From SIAJ01 sp963773845 (GTDB lineage Bacteria > Planctomycetota > Planctomycetia > Gemmatales > Gemmataceae), in the NCBI GenBank assembly GCA_963773845.1, contig CAVZCU010000010.1, positions 372,001 to 436,000 on the forward strand: a DNA stretch of 64,000 bases. The letters run 5' to 3'. The notes under the pieces are model-generated. The model was given only the letters and a program-made list of their open reading frames with translations, was not told the origin of the DNA and did not search any database. The position numbers were made by a program, and so were the translations under genes. Positions 26,984 to 36,199 of this stretch are shown piece by piece. The first letter of the stretch is position 1. Each line of letters opens with the position of its first letter.

Positions 26984-27994
26984 TCACTTTTCGAACGCGA
27001 ACACGCGTTTCCAATCGTTCTTCATGCTGATTACCGTCCAGCCACCCTTCTGCGCCTTTTTCATCAACTCAACGGAGAACGCACCCACTTTGGTGTCGGG
27101 CAGGCCAAACGCGGGGCCATAGGCATACTCGCGTTTGGCGTCGTCGTGAACTACAAGCATCGTAAGTCGCGCGCCCTTTCCAGCCTGAGCGTACTCCAAC
27201 ATCTGTTGGTCGCCAGCCGTGTTGCCGAAAGCGGCATTCGGCCGGCGGCCGATCATGAGATGGATTGCTTCCGGCTTGCCGGAATTGTTGTCGTTGAGCA
27301 ACAACTTCGGCTCCTTGGTAAGCATTGGCCGTCCAGACTTGTCATAGCCAAATTTCGTGCCACCTATGGAGCCAACTACTTGCTCAGGCGGGATGCCGTA
27401 TACCTGCTCGGCATACACGCGAACGAAATCTTGGCCGCCGCCGGTCACAATGTAGGTCTTGAAGCCATTGGCTCGCAGGTACCTCAGCACTTCCTGCATC
27501 GGCTGGTATGTCAGATCGGTGTACGGCCGGCGCCAACGTGGGTGCTTGGCGGTCGCCAACCATTCCTTGACCTCGGCGCTGAACTCCTCCACCGTCATCC
27601 CGGTCAGAGTTGCGGCCAGAATTGCTTCGAGGTCCTTTATCGACAATTTGGCAATCGCTGCGCGCTTATCCGAAAGAACCGTCTTGAACGGCTCGACTTC
27701 TTTCAGCTCCGGCTTTTCCTTTACCACTGCCGGGACCCTTTCCAGGCAGTAGACGACCTGCGTGTACATCGGATGTTCGATCCACAGTGTGCCGTCCTGG
27801 TCGAAAGTGGCGATGCGCTCGGCGGGCGGGACAAACTTGGGACTTGTCTTGTCGGTCGTCACTTGCACGAAGTCGATGATTGCTTTCTTCGCGGGACAGT
27901 TGTTCCAGGACGGCAGCGGATCGTCGGCGGGCAAAGCGGCGCCGGACCATATTGCCACTGTCCCCACGAGGGCAAACCACTTGGAATACTTCAT
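26984..27994 (-). CDS. Secreted HAD-superfamily phosphatase
   Basis: 336 residues; the ATG at 27994 with AAAGGTGG upstream begins a signal peptide (MKYSKWFALVGTVAIWSGAAL). HAD motifs: I 'ATFDQDGTLW' (nucleophile D-x-D), II 'YIVTGGGQDF', III region 'GRPMLTKEPKLLLND' and IV 'NTAGDQQMLEYA'. These secreted phosphoserine-phosphatase-like proteins often sit in sulfatase clusters. Here it lies between two sulfatases, 56 bases after one and 200 before the other. It probably removes phosphate from, or is specific for, a substrate processed by the same pathway. Confidence 0.85.
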   Translation of the reverse strand: MKYSKWFALVGTVAIWSGAALPADDPLPSWNNCPAKKAIIDFVQVTTDKTSPKFVPPAERIATFDQDGTLWIEHPMYTQVVYCLERVPAVVKEKPELKEVEPFKTVLSDKRAAIAKLSIKDLEAILAATLTGMTVEEFSAEVKEWLATAKHPRWRRPYTDLTYQPMQEVLRYLRANGFKTYIVTGGGQDFVRVYAEQVYGIPPEQVVGSIGGTKFGYDKSGRPMLTKEPKLLLNDNNSGKPEAIHLMIGRRPNAAFGNTAGDQQMLEYAQAGKGARLTMLVVHDDAKREYAYGPAFGLPDTKVGAFSVELMKKAQKGGWTVISMKNDWKRVFAFEK

Positions 27995-28050
27995 TCGGCC
28001 ACCTTTGGGGAATTGAGAGACAGTCGCTTGCCTGAGCCGCCGTGAATCAG

Positions 28051-30458
28051 TCACGGCCTTAACTCGACGACGATTTTTTCGATCTTGCCCGTATATTTGA
28101 ACGGAGCGCGCTCGAAATAATCGAGCGACACGGGTGAGCCGAGATCGACGCCGACGTCGAAGGTCTCGCTCGCCGTGAATGCGCCGGGCACCGTTCGCTT
28201 GACCGTGACCTTGCCGACCTCCTTGCCGTCCAGGGTGAGAACCACGTTCGCAGGAGCGCCCGGTCTTGCGATCGACTCATTGACTTCGATCTTGTGTTTG
28301 CCCGCGGCGATCTTGCCGTTGCTCTTCGCCGTCGTGCGCTCGATGACGAGCATGTTGTACTCGTAGACGAGTTGGCCCTTATCCATGTACAGGGTCACGC
28401 CACCGCTCGCGCCGCCGAGGGCATAGAGCACGCCGCTTGCCTCGTTGCCGACTTCCAGATCAATAGCCACGTGATTGCTTCGCTTGCCAAGCGGGGGCGC
28501 CGTGAATTCCGGCATGCGCGTGGTCGTCGCATCGAAACGCCATGACTTGTACGGCGATTTGATGACATCTTCTGGGTGCAGTCGCGTCCACAGCCCGCCG
28601 CCGATTGGCAGCACCTTGTTCGCTTTCGCTTCCGCGAGGAACATCTCCTTCATCTTCGCCAGCCGTGCGGGTTCTTTGGCGGCGAGGTCGTTCGCCTGCG
28701 AGAAATCCGTGGTCAGGTCGTACAGCTCCCAGGCATCTTTGTTGGCGTCCCACGCCTTGAGCTTCGGCGCCGAGCCGGCAGTATCCCACGGAATCAGCGG
28801 CCCAAATGTGCAGGCAAACCAGCCATCGTGGTAGATGCCGCGGCTGCCATTGTTCTCGAAGTACTGCGTCTTCTTCTGGTCCGGCGCCTTGGCGTCCGCG
28901 AACGTGTACGCCATGCTGACGCCGTCGATCGGGTCTTGCTGGAAGCCATTCACCTCCTCGGGCGGCTTGATGCCAATCACTTCATAAAGCGTTGGTGCAA
29001 TATCGTTGACGTGGTGGAACTGCGAACGCGGCGTCTTGTCCGGTATGATTCCCTTCGGCCAGGAGATGACCAACGGGTTGCGAGTGCCGCCGAAGTGCGC
29101 AGCCACGAGCTTGGTCGACTTGAACGGCGTCATGCCGGCCCAAGCCCAGCCAGCATTGTACATGTTGTCCGCCTTCGGACTGCCCAGGACCGACAGGCCC
29201 CCGATCTTGTTCAGCGCGGCAAGCTGCTGCTCGATCGTGTTCGGGACGTTGTTCTGCGCGAGCAACTCGCTGACGCTTCCTTTTTGGCCCTCGGCACTCG
29301 AGCCGTTGTCGCCCCAGATATAAAGGATGATCGTGTTGTCGCGCAGGCCGAGTTGTTCCATGCCATCGACGAGTTTCCCGACCTGAGCGTCAGTGTGTTC
29401 GACGAACCCGGCGAAAACTTCCATGAGTCGGCGTTGGAACGGCCGCTCCGCCTCGGGGATACTGTCCCACGACGGCATCGTTGGATCGCGCGGCGTGAGC
29501 TTGGTGTCGACGGGAATCCAGCCCATTTGCTTCTGCCGCTCGAAGACGCGTTCGCGGTATTTGTCCCAGCCGTCGTCGAACTTGCCTTTGTACTTGTCTG
29601 CCCACTCCGGAAAGATGTGATGCGGGCCATGCACGGCTCCCGGCGCCCAATACATGAAGAACGGCTTGTCGGGAGAGAAGGCCTGATGCCGCTTCAGCCA
29701 GGCTAGGCCCTTGTCCACCATGTCCTCGGTGAGGTGATACTTTTCGCTATGCGGCGGCTCAACCGGATTGAGATTTTCGTACAGCCGGGGCTCCCACTGC
29801 GACGTTTCGCCGGCGAGGAAGCCGTAGAAATAATCGAAGCCGTGACCCGTGGGCCAGCGGTCGAAAGGCCCCATCGCTGTGGTCTGGTTGGCAGGCGTGT
29901 TGTGCCACTTGCCGAATGCCGCCGACTTGTAGCCGTAGTGGTGTAGCACCTCCGGAATCGTCGCCGATGTTTTCGGAATGATGCCGGTGTAGCCGTCCCA
30001 GTCGGATGCACGTTCGGCGATCGTGCCGTTGCCGACGCGATGGTGATTGCGGCCGGTCAAGAGGGCTGCCCGCGTCGGCGAGCAAATCGAAGTGGTGTGA
30101 AACCGGTTGTAACAGATGCCTTCGTTCTTCAACTTAGTCAGGGTCGGGGTGTGCATCTCACCGCCGAAGGTGTCGGTCTGCGCGAAGCCAACGTCGTCAA
30201 TGAGCACGATGAGAACGTTCGTGCGCCGGGCTTGAGCCGCTCCGGTTCCTTTCGCCATTTCATGGTGGATTCTTGCAATGTCACGCCAGCCACGCTTGAG
30301 GACGGCGTGGTCGGAAATGGAAGGACGGAGCCGTCGGCGTTCGCCGAGGAGGGCTTTTCCTGCGCGAACATATTCGTCAAACGCCCGGATGCCGCCAGCC
30401 ATCCGAGCGCCGCAGCCAATGTGGCGATCGATATCGGAAGAACAAATCGCATGCGCAT
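28051..30458 (-). CDS. Sulfatase, second of the cluster (frameshifted near the N-terminus)
   Basis: The N-terminus (MRMRFVLPISIATLAAALGW.., membrane anchor, to 'MKWRKEPERLKPGA') is in one frame and the rest in another. The change is near 30217-30227, where adding one C restores 'KPGAPNVLIVLIDDVGFAQ'. Core motifs: metal Asp 'IDDVGF', active site 'TSICSPTRAALLTGRNHH' (canonical C-S-P-T-R), 'AFGKWHNTP' and 'IILYIWGDNGSSAEG'. It is about 800 residues in all; the last 170 form a beta-rich domain ('SNHVAIDLEVGNEASGVLYA') seen in this large arylsulfatase type. It is 79 bases downstream of the previous sulfatase. Confidence 0.88.
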
Positions 30459-30537
30459 GAGGTTTCTCGAAACTGCAGGGCTACGTGCAAGTGTCGGCCG
30501 GGATATGGCCTCGGCCGACACTTGAATCCGAATTCGT

Positions 30538-32370
30538 TCACTTGCTTCCGCCGCTCTCCTGGAGCTTCCTCATCACGTCATCGAGGTTGAAGCTCGCGGC
30601 CTTTTGCCGTTGTGGATAGTCCTTGAACGTCATCAGGAACTTGCCGACGTAGTCCTGCGCCGGGACCAGCAGGAAGACGTGATCCAAGACCCAGTCGTAG
30701 TAGGTGTTCGAAGTGATGTCCGCGCGCTCGTATGGGTCCGTCCGGAGGTTGAAGATCTTCGGAACGCGGAGCGTGGTAAACGGCTCGGCCCAGACGAGCA
30801 ACGTGCCCCGCGCCCGCTGTTCCAGGAATACGAGCTTCCAGTTGTCGTACCGTAGCGCGGTCACCTGCTGGTCGTCGTTACAGTAGATGAACGACTCGCG
30901 CGGGGTCTTGTCGGCGGCCCCGGTCAGGTACGGGACGAGGTTGTACCCATCGAGGTGGACCTTGTATGTCATGTCCCCGGCCTTATAGCCCTTGAGCAGC
31001 TTTGCGGTGACCTCGGTGTCGCCCGCAATGGCGGCGAGCGTCGGGAGCCAGTCGTGGTGAGCCACGATCTGGGTGGAGATGGTGCCCGGCTTGATCTTGC
31101 CGGGCCAGCGGACGATGCACGGCACCCGGTACGCGCCCTCCCAATTCGAGTTCTTCTCGTTGCGGAACGGGGTCATGGCGGCGTCCGGCCAGCTATTCAT
31201 GTGCGGGCCGTTGTCCGTGCTGTACATGACGAACGTGTTGTCCGCGGTGCCCGCGTCGTCCAGCGCCTTGAGGACCGTGCCGACGTTCTTGTCGTGGTCG
31301 ATCATCACGTCGTGGTACTCGCTCTGCCACCGCCCCGACTGGCCCTTGCTCGCCGACTTGACGTGCGGGCGGGCGTGCATGTGGGTAAAGTTGACCCACA
31401 CGAAGAACGGCTTCCCGTCGTTCGCCTGGCGCTTGATGAACTCGGCCGCGCGGTCCGCGATGTCGTCGTCGATCGTCTCCATCCGCTTCTTGGTTAGCGG
31501 GCCAGTGTCCTTGATGATCTGCTTGCCGACCTTGCCGAAGCGCGGATCGACGGTCGGGTCGTCTTTGTTTGTGGCCTTGCAATCGAGCACGCCACGCGGG
31601 CCGTACTTCGCCTTGAATGCTGGATCTTTCGGGTAGTCGGGCAGTTCCGGCTCTTCCTCGGCATTGAGGTGATAGAGGTTTCCGTAGAACTCATCGAAGC
31701 CGTGAACAGTCGGCAGAAATTCGTTGCGGTCGCCGAGATGATTCTTGCCGAACTGGCCGGTCGCGTAGCCGAGCGGCTTGAGCAGCTCGGCAATGGTCGG
31801 GTCTTCTTTGCGAAGTCCCAACGTCGCTCCTGGCAGACCGACTTTCGTTAGCCCTGTCCTCATGCCATGCTGTCCCGTGATGAACGACGCCCTGCCGGCC
31901 GTGCAGCTTTGCTCGCCGTAGTAGTCGGTGAACATCATCCCTGCCTTGGCGATGCTGTCGATGTTCGGCGTTTGGTAACCCATCAGCCCGTGCGTGTAGC
32001 AACTGAGATTCGATTGGCCGATATCGTCTCCCCAGATGATGCAGATGTTCGGTTTTTTGCCGCTCTTCTTTGCTCCTTCCTTGACCCGTTGGTTATGTTC
32101 GGCCACCAGAAGCGCGTTCCTTGACGCCGACCCTGCGCAGCAATCCCCGCCATTCGCGCTTGCGGGAGTCGCCACGCCGAGCGGAGCGGGCTGCCCGGCC
32201 GACGCTGGCTGAAAAGGCTTGAGTTTCCCGGACGCCGCCGCGTAACCGAGGAATACTCCTAGCGCCACCAGTCCGATGGCAGCCAAGTACGAACGATTCG
32301 ACACGGTGCGTCTCCAAAGGGAACTGGCCGCGACGATCATCGCGGCGCCAACGGGCGAACCAAGCTTCAT
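30538..32370 (-). CDS. Sulfatase (arylsulfatase-type), first of the cluster
   Basis: 610 residues; the ATG at 32370 overlaps the stop of the maturase gene (ATGA) and has GGAGA in front. Membrane/signal segment 'YLAAIGLVALGVFLGYAAAS', Cys pair 'GGDCCAG', then 'NICIIWGDDIGQSN', active site 'QSCTAGRASFITGQ', 'GYATGQFGKNHLGD' and 'TFVMYSTDNGPHMNSWPD'. It ends 'KAASFNLDDVMRKLQ', which parallels 'GASFNLDAVKAEMAK' of the sulfatase at 24991, so the two are tandem paralogues. The coupling to the formylglycine-generating enzyme indicates co-translation of enzyme and activator. Confidence 0.92.
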   Translation of the reverse strand: MKLGSPVGAAMIVAASSLWRRTVSNRSYLAAIGLVALGVFLGYAAASGKLKPFQPASAGQPAPLGVATPASANGGDCCAGSASRNALLVAEHNQRVKEGAKKSGKKPNICIIWGDDIGQSNLSCYTHGLMGYQTPNIDSIAKAGMMFTDYYGEQSCTAGRASFITGQHGMRTGLTKVGLPGATLGLRKEDPTIAELLKPLGYATGQFGKNHLGDRNEFLPTVHGFDEFYGNLYHLNAEEEPELPDYPKDPAFKAKYGPRGVLDCKATNKDDPTVDPRFGKVGKQIIKDTGPLTKKRMETIDDDIADRAAEFIKRQANDGKPFFVWVNFTHMHARPHVKSASKGQSGRWQSEYHDVMIDHDKNVGTVLKALDDAGTADNTFVMYSTDNGPHMNSWPDAAMTPFRNEKNSNWEGAYRVPCIVRWPGKIKPGTISTQIVAHHDWLPTLAAIAGDTEVTAKLLKGYKAGDMTYKVHLDGYNLVPYLTGAADKTPRESFIYCNDDQQVTALRYDNWKLVFLEQRARGTLLVWAEPFTTLRVPKIFNLRTDPYERADITSNTYYDWVLDHVFLLVPAQDYVGKFLMTFKDYPQRQKAASFNLDDVMRKLQESGGSK

Positions 32371-33467
32371 TTCTCCGATGACTTGACACAGCGAAACCCG
32401 ACATGCGACATACCGGTATCCGGCGAACAGCCGTGTCGGGCACTTGGGCGGTACCGCGAGCAGTAGCTGTCGTTGCAAAGGAACGATCCGCCACGCTGGG
32501 CGCGCGACTCCGCTCTCGGGTTGCGCGGATCGAATGAGGTGTTTGGGCCCTGCGGATTGTCAATCGAGCCGCCGCCGGCGAACTGCTTGTAGTAATCTGC
32601 CCGATACCGATCGGCGCACCATTCCCAGACGTTGCCGGCCATGTCGTATAGCCCGTAGCCGTTCGGCTTATATGACTTCACTGGCGCCGCTCGTTCATAA
32701 CCATCCTGCGCGGTATTTTTCCATGGAAACTCGCCTTGCCAAATGTTCGCGTGGATTGCCGTGTCGGATGGTTTCTCGTCCCCCCAGACGTAGGGCTGGC
32801 CGTCGAGTCCGCCCCGGGCCGCGAATTCCCATTCCGCTTCCGTGGGTAAGCGCTTGCCGGCCCACTTCGCATAGGCGATGGCGTCGTCCCAAGAGACCTG
32901 CACAACCGGGTAGTCGTTCTTGTCGTCGATATTGCTGTCCGGTCCATCCGGATGCTTCCAGCACGCGCCCGGCGTCCATTTCCACCATCGCGAAGGATCG
33001 TTGAGCGGAACTGGCCCTTCGGTCGGCACGAAAACGAGCGAACCGGGGACGAGATTCGCGTTGGGCGGCGGTTGCGTGCCGGGCGGCAATTGCCTCATAA
33101 TCTCGTCGAGGTCGGGCGGCTTCTCGGCGGTGGTGACGTAGCCGGTCGCGTCGACGAATTCACGGAACTGGGCGTTGGTGACCTCATGTTCGTCCATCCA
33201 AAACGCATTCACCCTCACTCGGTGCGCGGGCTTTTCATCGGGCCAGCCGAGTTCGGAGTCGGTTCCCATCGTAAAATCGCCGCCGGGAATCCAGACCATG
33301 CCAACTGGGGCCGACTGGCGGTTCACGAACTTGACGATGCCATACGTTGCGGCGAACGCGCCGATTGCGAGCGCTGCCAGGAAGGCAACTCGAGGTTTGC
33401 GACTCGTTGGTTGGTCGGGCCCTCGGGGCGATTTCGGCAACTGTCCGACTCTTCTGGACTTCACCAT
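32367..33467 (-). CDS. Formylglycine-generating enzyme (sulfatase maturase, SUMF1 type)
   Basis: 366 residues with an N-terminal membrane anchor ('VAFLAALAIGAFAATYGIV') and the FGE-sulfatase domain: 'VWIPGGDFTMGTDSELGWPD', 'FWMDEHEVTNAQFREFVDAT', 'PVVQVSWDDAIAYAKWAGKR', 'LPTEAEWEFAARGGLDG', 'DMAGNVWEWCADRY' and 'GFRCVKSS'. The catalytic pair is present as 'RGGSFLCNDSYCSRYRPSAR' (C331 and C336, same five-residue spacing as human C336/C341). Many SUMF1-like proteins lack these cysteines, so this one should be a genuine copper-dependent formylglycine synthase. It heads the operon and overlaps the first sulfatase. Confidence 0.93.
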   Translation of the reverse strand: MVKSRRVGQLPKSPRGPDQPTSRKPRVAFLAALAIGAFAATYGIVKFVNRQSAPVGMVWIPGGDFTMGTDSELGWPDEKPAHRVRVNAFWMDEHEVTNAQFREFVDATGYVTTAEKPPDLDEIMRQLPPGTQPPPNANLVPGSLVFVPTEGPVPLNDPSRWWKWTPGACWKHPDGPDSNIDDKNDYPVVQVSWDDAIAYAKWAGKRLPTEAEWEFAARGGLDGQPYVWGDEKPSDTAIHANIWQGEFPWKNTAQDGYERAAPVKSYKPNGYGLYDMAGNVWEWCADRYRADYYKQFAGGGSIDNPQGPNTSFDPRNPRAESRAQRGGSFLCNDSYCSRYRPSARHGCSPDTGMSHVGFRCVKSSEK

Positions 33468-34333
33468 GTTGCCTTTCGAGTTGCCATCTCACGTGAATGA
33501 AAGACTGTCCGACGTATCTTTGCGAACTTTTGGGACGGGACTATTGGATTCGTTCGCCGAGTTACTTCCGGCTCGGTCACTCGAGGCTGCCGCAAATTCA
33601 TAAAAGGAACAATTGGCAACTCATGAGCCCGGCAACTTCAGATGGGTACGGAGAATGTATTCCAACCGCTATCGATCGATCATTCGAAATGCAGCGACTT
33701 CATCAGAATTTCAACAAAAACAATCGCGGGTCGCCAGGGCCCACTGCTGCCAAACCCCTGGCACGAAGCGCAACCATGTTCACATGGAACGGCTCTCTTG
33801 ACCCATTCGCGCACATTGTTGCTTCTCGAGATTAGAAGTTCATGATTCGCCCGCAATACGCGACAACCCTCAGCGCGAATCGAGAAACTTCTCGCTCGAG
33901 GCGACCGCGATTTTCGCTCCCCGACGGAGCCGGTTTTGCGCGATTCGGCCGATCCTTGACCCAAAACGGCCTTGCGGTAGAACCAGGCAGTCCCCGAACT
34001 GCCAAAGGGAATGTCACCGTAAATAGACATTATCGCGCAAGGGGGGATGGAGAAATCGTTGGCCATCTTGGCCCCCTTGGCCACCTTCCCCCTTTTTAGC
34101 AGACATTTCTGCCCATCGGCCACATTGGTCCCCGGCCGAAAATTGCGTCCGGAACGGATTGTGCCAGGAAAAGTCCTGCTCGTGGCGGGCAAGCGGCGGT
34201 TTGCGGCACGAAACGGTCAATCCATGTTCGAACGCCCAATTCGAGGGCGGTCGATGCCTACACTATTTCGGTCCCGGCAACACGTAGGTTCAGGCAAATA
34301 ATCAAATGATCTACCTGATTTCAGGGACTGACG
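33468..34333. other. Long intergenic region without a supported gene
   Basis: Together with the leader that follows, about 1 kb lies between the maturase and the next gene. Reading frames here (for example 33680-34192 minus) lack family patterns and ribosome sites. Composition is less GC-rich in parts (33600-33860). A promoter for the minus-strand sulfatase operon must lie at its left end, but no consensus was recognised. Confidence 0.4.
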
Positions 34334-34461
34334 TATAATGGTACCGTAGGTTAGACGCGAATGTCGGACAACTAGGCGACGGGCAATCCCGATGTGGTGG
34401 GCCTGGCGACGAGTAAGCCGGCGAGTGTGTCCCGGAGAGGGTTGCGCTCGCCGGCTTTTTT
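34334..34461 (+). promoter_or_regulatory. Promoter -10 and leader ending in an intrinsic terminator before the MpsC-like gene
   Basis: A perfect TATAAT is at 34334-34339 (no clear -35). The following ~115 bases contain no start codon in a useful frame. They end in the hairpin AAGCCGGCGAG (34415-34425) / CTCGCCGGCTT (34447-34457) with six T's, 36 bases before the ATG at 34497. A strong terminator so close to a start suggests transcription attenuation or a small RNA. No known riboswitch was recognised. Confidence 0.5.
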
Positions 34462-34496
34462 CGTGGTCCGCCGGTTGTCACGACGCAAAGGGTCTT

Positions 34497-34934
34497 ATGG
34501 ACAAACCCGCTCAGGAGATGGCTCGCGGCATCGCGGAGGCGGCTGTCGCTTTCGAACGGCAGAGAGCCGGGCGTGCTCCCGCGTCAGTGAGCGTCATGCT
34601 TGGCGAAGGAACAGTCGTCATTACATTTTCCGGAGCGTTATCGCCTGCGGAATTGGCGCTCGCTCATACTGGGGAGGGGGCTGCTCGGGTCGAGCAGTTG
34701 CAGCGGCAGCTGTTCCAGACAGCAGGCGACGCCTTGCGGCAGGAAATACAGCGAATTACGGGTACGGCGATCCGATCGGCAAACACCGCGATTGATCGCG
34801 GCTCGGGGACTGTCGTTCAGGCGTTCCCAACCGGTACGTTGGTTCAGGTTTATTTGCTCGATGGTTTCGTTCCGGTTCAACATTGGAATGGGTCGGAACT
34901 AAGCGGCTCCCAATCACCAGACTCCACAGATTGA
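34497..34934 (+). CDS. DUF2294/MpsC-like protein
   Basis: 145 residues; the ATG at 34497 has AAAGGG upstream. The pattern 'EMARGIAEAAVAFERQRAGR', 'VSVMLGEGTVVITFSGALSP', 'ELALAHTGEGAARV' and 'ALRQEIQRITGTAIRSA' follows PF10057 (DUF2294, named for the Na+-translocating MpsC component). These small soluble proteins often sit with MpsAB (DabAB-like) carbonate or cation systems, but neither partner is in the window. It begins a cluster with the desaturase 17 bases downstream. A second member of the family closes the cluster on the other strand. Confidence 0.65.
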   Translation: MDKPAQEMARGIAEAAVAFERQRAGRAPASVSVMLGEGTVVITFSGALSPAELALAHTGEGAARVEQLQRQLFQTAGDALRQEIQRITGTAIRSANTAIDRGSGTVVQAFPTGTLVQVYLLDGFVPVQHWNGSELSGSQSPDSTD

Positions 34935-34951
34935 GCAGGACACATAAACGA

Positions 34952-36130
34952 ATGACCGAATTTATTCCAGCTTCTGAATCCTTAGAAGTTTTTCCACCTA
35001 CCAGGGCGGATAGTTCACCGGATGATGTGACCTTCAAAGCTCTTCCGGCGGATCGCTTGCAGCGACCAAAATTCCCGAAAGACACTGGCTTCCAGGCCGA
35101 GGTTGGGCGGCGGGTCCTCGGGTACTTTCAAACGACCGGACGAAGCCAGCGCGATTGCTGGCAAATGTATCTGAAGTCGTTTGTCATTCTGGCATGGTGC
35201 GCGGCCACCTACGCACTCCTCGTCTTTGTTGTGTCGACTTGGTGGGCGGCCATTCCCCTGGCGATCGGCTTCGCTGTGGGACTAGGCGCTATCGGCTTCA
35301 GTATCCAGCACGATGGGGGCCATCAAGCCTACTCCCGACGACGCTGGTTGAACAAGTTGGCGGCGTACTCACTGGACTTCATGGGCGCCAGTTCGTTTCT
35401 CTGGCACTGGAAGCATCACATTTTCCACCACACCTATTCGAATATCGCGGGACAGGATACAGACATTGAACTGGGTGCAATTCTCCGAGTCTCACCGCAT
35501 CAACCGCGACGCTGGTTTCACCGTTGGCAACATCTGTATCTGTGGCCGCTTTACGGGCTCATGTCTGGACGATGGCACCTGTATGGCGACTTCAAGGATT
35601 ACTTCTCCGGCCGTATGGGCCCGCACAAGATTCCGCGACCAAAGGGATCGGATGCCGTCGCTTTTTGGGTGGGGAAATTGTGGTCCGTCGCGCTGCTTTT
35701 GGTCGTGCCCATGTTCTTCCATCCTGTCTGGATTGTCGTGCTCTTTTATCTTTTGGTCACCGGGGTGCTCGGCGTGATCATGAGCGTCGTCTTCCAACTG
35801 GCCCATTGCGTCGAGGAGGCCGACTTCCCATTACCCGACCAGGCGACGCACCGGATGGAAAACGCCTGGGCGGTTCACCAGACGCAGACGACCGTCGACT
35901 TCGCCCGACACAGCCGCATCCTTTCGTGGTATCTTGGCGGGCTGAATTTCCAGATCGAACATCATCTGTTCCCGCACGTCTGTCACGTGCACTATCCAGC
36001 GCTATCGCAGATCGTCGAGGCGACTTGTCGAGAGTTCGGGGTGCGCTATTCCGTCCATCGAACATTCCTGGCTGGATTGGGGTCGCACTACCGATGGCTT
36101 CGCCGCATGGGGCAACCAGCCAGTGCGTGA
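34952..36130 (+). CDS. Membrane fatty-acid desaturase
   Basis: 392 residues; start at 34952 (MTEFIPASESLE). The three histidine boxes of the acyl-lipid/acyl-CoA front-end desaturases are present: 'HDGGHQAYS', 'HWKHHIFHHTYSN' and 'QIEHHLFPHVCHVHYP'. There are four main membrane spans ('FVILAWCAATYALLVFVV', 'AAIPLAIGFAVGLGAIGF', 'SVALLLVVPMFFHPVWIVV', 'FYLLVTGVLGVIMSVVF'). It introduces a double bond into membrane or CoA-bound fatty acids using a di-iron centre and O2. No cytochrome b5 domain. It is followed in the same frame by the acyl-CoA dehydrogenase-like gene. Confidence 0.92.
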   Translation: MTEFIPASESLEVFPPTRADSSPDDVTFKALPADRLQRPKFPKDTGFQAEVGRRVLGYFQTTGRSQRDCWQMYLKSFVILAWCAATYALLVFVVSTWWAAIPLAIGFAVGLGAIGFSIQHDGGHQAYSRRRWLNKLAAYSLDFMGASSFLWHWKHHIFHHTYSNIAGQDTDIELGAILRVSPHQPRRWFHRWQHLYLWPLYGLMSGRWHLYGDFKDYFSGRMGPHKIPRPKGSDAVAFWVGKLWSVALLLVVPMFFHPVWIVVLFYLLVTGVLGVIMSVVFQLAHCVEEADFPLPDQATHRMENAWAVHQTQTTVDFARHSRILSWYLGGLNFQIEHHLFPHVCHVHYPALSQIVEATCREFGVRYSVHRTFLAGLGSHYRWLRRMGQPASA

Positions 36131-36199
36131 TGGATCGCTTGCCATAACCCAGCGAACATCCGGTCATCGCGGGAGGGGCAAAACGCCCGGAGCGATTCT

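Noticed and set aside
28576..29706. 376-codon plus-strand frame
   Set aside because: Antisense shadow of the frameshifted sulfatase.
33680..34192. 170-codon minus-strand frame in the large intergenic region
   Set aside because: No ribosome site, no ordered hydrophobic or motif pattern, and mixed low-complexity composition.
34392..34496. 35-residue N-terminal extension of the MpsC-like protein
   Set aside because: It would run through the terminator hairpin; the ATG at 34497 has AAAGGG and matches the family start.
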